Positions 23,925 to 24,861 of a stretch of DNA of 24,861 nt are shown here, one piece after another. The DNA lies in the NCBI GenBank assembly GCA_039936115.1, contig JBDTIZ010000268.1, positions 1 through 24,861 of the forward strand. The letters run 5' to 3'. Source of the DNA: DATIJJ01 sp039936115 (GTDB taxonomy: Bacteria > Pseudomonadota > Gammaproteobacteria > DSM-16500). The position numbers were made by a program, and so were the translations under genes. The notes beneath the pieces were generated by a model. The model had not been told where the DNA came from, did no database searches, and saw only the letters and a list, made by a program, of their open reading frames with translations. Numbering within the stretch: the first letter of the stretch is position 1; each line of letters opens with the position of its first letter.

Positions 23925-24861
23925 TTATGCGTAGGTATCGATAATTGTTTCTGATTTTTTTGGGGATTCATTTGGAGATAAAGCTTCATTACTTTGTTGA
24001 TTCGTATTTTCTTTGTCCATCGAACGTTCTGAATCGCGTTGATATTGTCCAGTTTGATCTTTTGTGTCGGTTAGCGTTGACTGCACATGTACGTTAGTTA
24101 AATTTATATCTGCATTCTGAAAATTTTGCCGCAGTTCCGGCAAATTCGCTTCGATAATTTCTTTAACTCGCACATTTTCAGTCAATATCATTAATTCTGC
24201 GCTATTCTTATCTATACGTAATTTTGCAATAACATGTCCTAACTCAGGTGGATAAATTTTTATTTTAGCGTCATAGCTTTCTTTCATTAATGCATCAACA
24301 GAAGGCGGCATAAGCTCAATTTTTGTTTGATAATCCTGTTGCAGTAAAGTTTTAGATCCAGCTTGTGATGCACTGACATCTGGCGTAAACAAATGCGGAT
24401 TATTCGCTGCATATTGAACTGTATGTCCATTGATAAAACTACCCAACTGTATCAATGTATCAGCATGCTTATTCTCAAGATGTTGCAACGGCATTTGTGT
24501 ATTGAAATTTAACTGTTCGCTAGATGGTGATATTGCAAGAGAATCTTGAATTGTTTGTGTGTGTATTAAATTAGGCATCACATTAGAAATCATAGCATTT
24601 TTAGCATTAGCTTGGGTTGTTTGAATTGAATCTACTGCTTGTTTATTGACAGCCTGCTTAAGAGTTGTGCTTATATTGTCCATCTTTTGTTTGTTCGATT
24701 TATCGCTTTGATCAGCGCCATTTTTTAACATACTAGGTGCAAAAAAAGCAGCTAAATCATCGGTAACTTGCTGATTATCTGTATCAATGACTTGAGAAAC
24801 ATCCGCTGGTTTTGTTGTTTGTGCATTAAGAACCGCGGCTTGTGAATTCAAAAGAGAAGTC
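23925..24861 (-). CDS. fliK: flagellar hook-length control protein FliK (5' end outside window)
   Basis: Exported molecular ruler that sets hook length and triggers the switch of export specificity. At least 308 aa are visible. The N-terminal part is polar, Gln/Asn/Thr-rich and poorly conserved, as usual. The C-terminal Flg_hook domain spans about 195-265: AKIKIYPPELGHVIAKLRID, ELMILTENVRVKEIIEANLPELRQNF and INLTNVHVQS. A TTG at 24851 could be read as a start, but the frame remains open to the edge (codons for T-S-L before it) with no ribosome binding site, so the gene most likely continues beyond the window. Confidence 0.9.
   Translation of the reverse strand, partial: TSLLNSQAAVLNAQTTKPADVSQVIDTDNQQVTDDLAAFFAPSMLKNGADQSDKSNKQKMDNISTTLKQAVNKQAVDSIQTTQANAKNAMISNVMPNLIHTQTIQDSLAISPSSEQLNFNTQMPLQHLENKHADTLIQLGSFINGHTVQYAANNPHLFTPDVSASQAGSKTLLQQDYQTKIELMPPSVDALMKESYDAKIKIYPPELGHVIAKLRIDKNSAELMILTENVRVKEIIEANLPELRQNFQNADINLTNVHVQSTLTDTKDQTGQYQRDSERSMDKENTNQQSNEALSPNESPKKSETIIDTYA

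Overview
The window is almost entirely a flagellar gene cluster of a low-GC, AT-rich gammaproteobacterium. Pointers are the gammaproteobacterial type of FlgJ (rod-binding domain plus muramidase), FlgM/FlgN, a MotAB stator with enteric-like residues, sigma-54 and sigma-28 promoter motifs, and dispersed palindromic repeats of the kind found in Legionellales-like genomes. The placement in Legionellales/Coxiellaceae-like bacteria is a guess; the gene families alone do not fix it. No tRNA, rRNA, CRISPR array, transposase or phage gene was seen.

Layout, read along the minus strand from the right edge: fliK (5' end cut by the window) - fliC (flagellin) - fliD - fliS - fliT-like; a 410-bp gene-free stretch filled with palindromic repeats; a small divergent secreted Asn-rich protein on the plus strand; a long run flgB-C-D-E-F-G-H-K-L followed by fliM-N-O-P and rpoN; a MITE-like inverted repeat; a plus-strand gene for a 493-aa exported protein of unknown function; then flgI-J, flgM-N, flgA and motA-motB to the left edge. 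All flagellar genes lie on the minus strand; the only two plus-strand genes I accept are the two unrecognised exported proteins.

The genes cover rod, hook, filament, junction and cap proteins, L- and P-rings, part of the C-ring and export gate (FliM, FliN, FliO, FliP), chaperones (FlgA, FlgN, FliS, FliT), hook-length control (FliK), the stator, and the regulators RpoN and FlgM. FlgH and FlgI are in separate units. fliL, fliQ, fliR, flhA, flhB, fliE-J, fliA and the sigma-54 activator are not in the window. Two near-consensus sigma-54 promoters precede flgB and flgI, and sigma-28-type promoters precede fliC, flgM and, unexpectedly, flgB. With rpoN at the end of the flgB run and flgM downstream of flgI, the cluster encodes part of its own hierarchical regulation: RpoN drives hook-basal body genes, and FlgM/FliA control drives late genes.

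I do not see a clearly new multi-gene system. The parts least explained by known flagellar biology are the two plus-strand exported proteins, the 24-bp repeat array at about 20464-20701, the inverted repeat at 7307-7449, and the dual flgB promoter.
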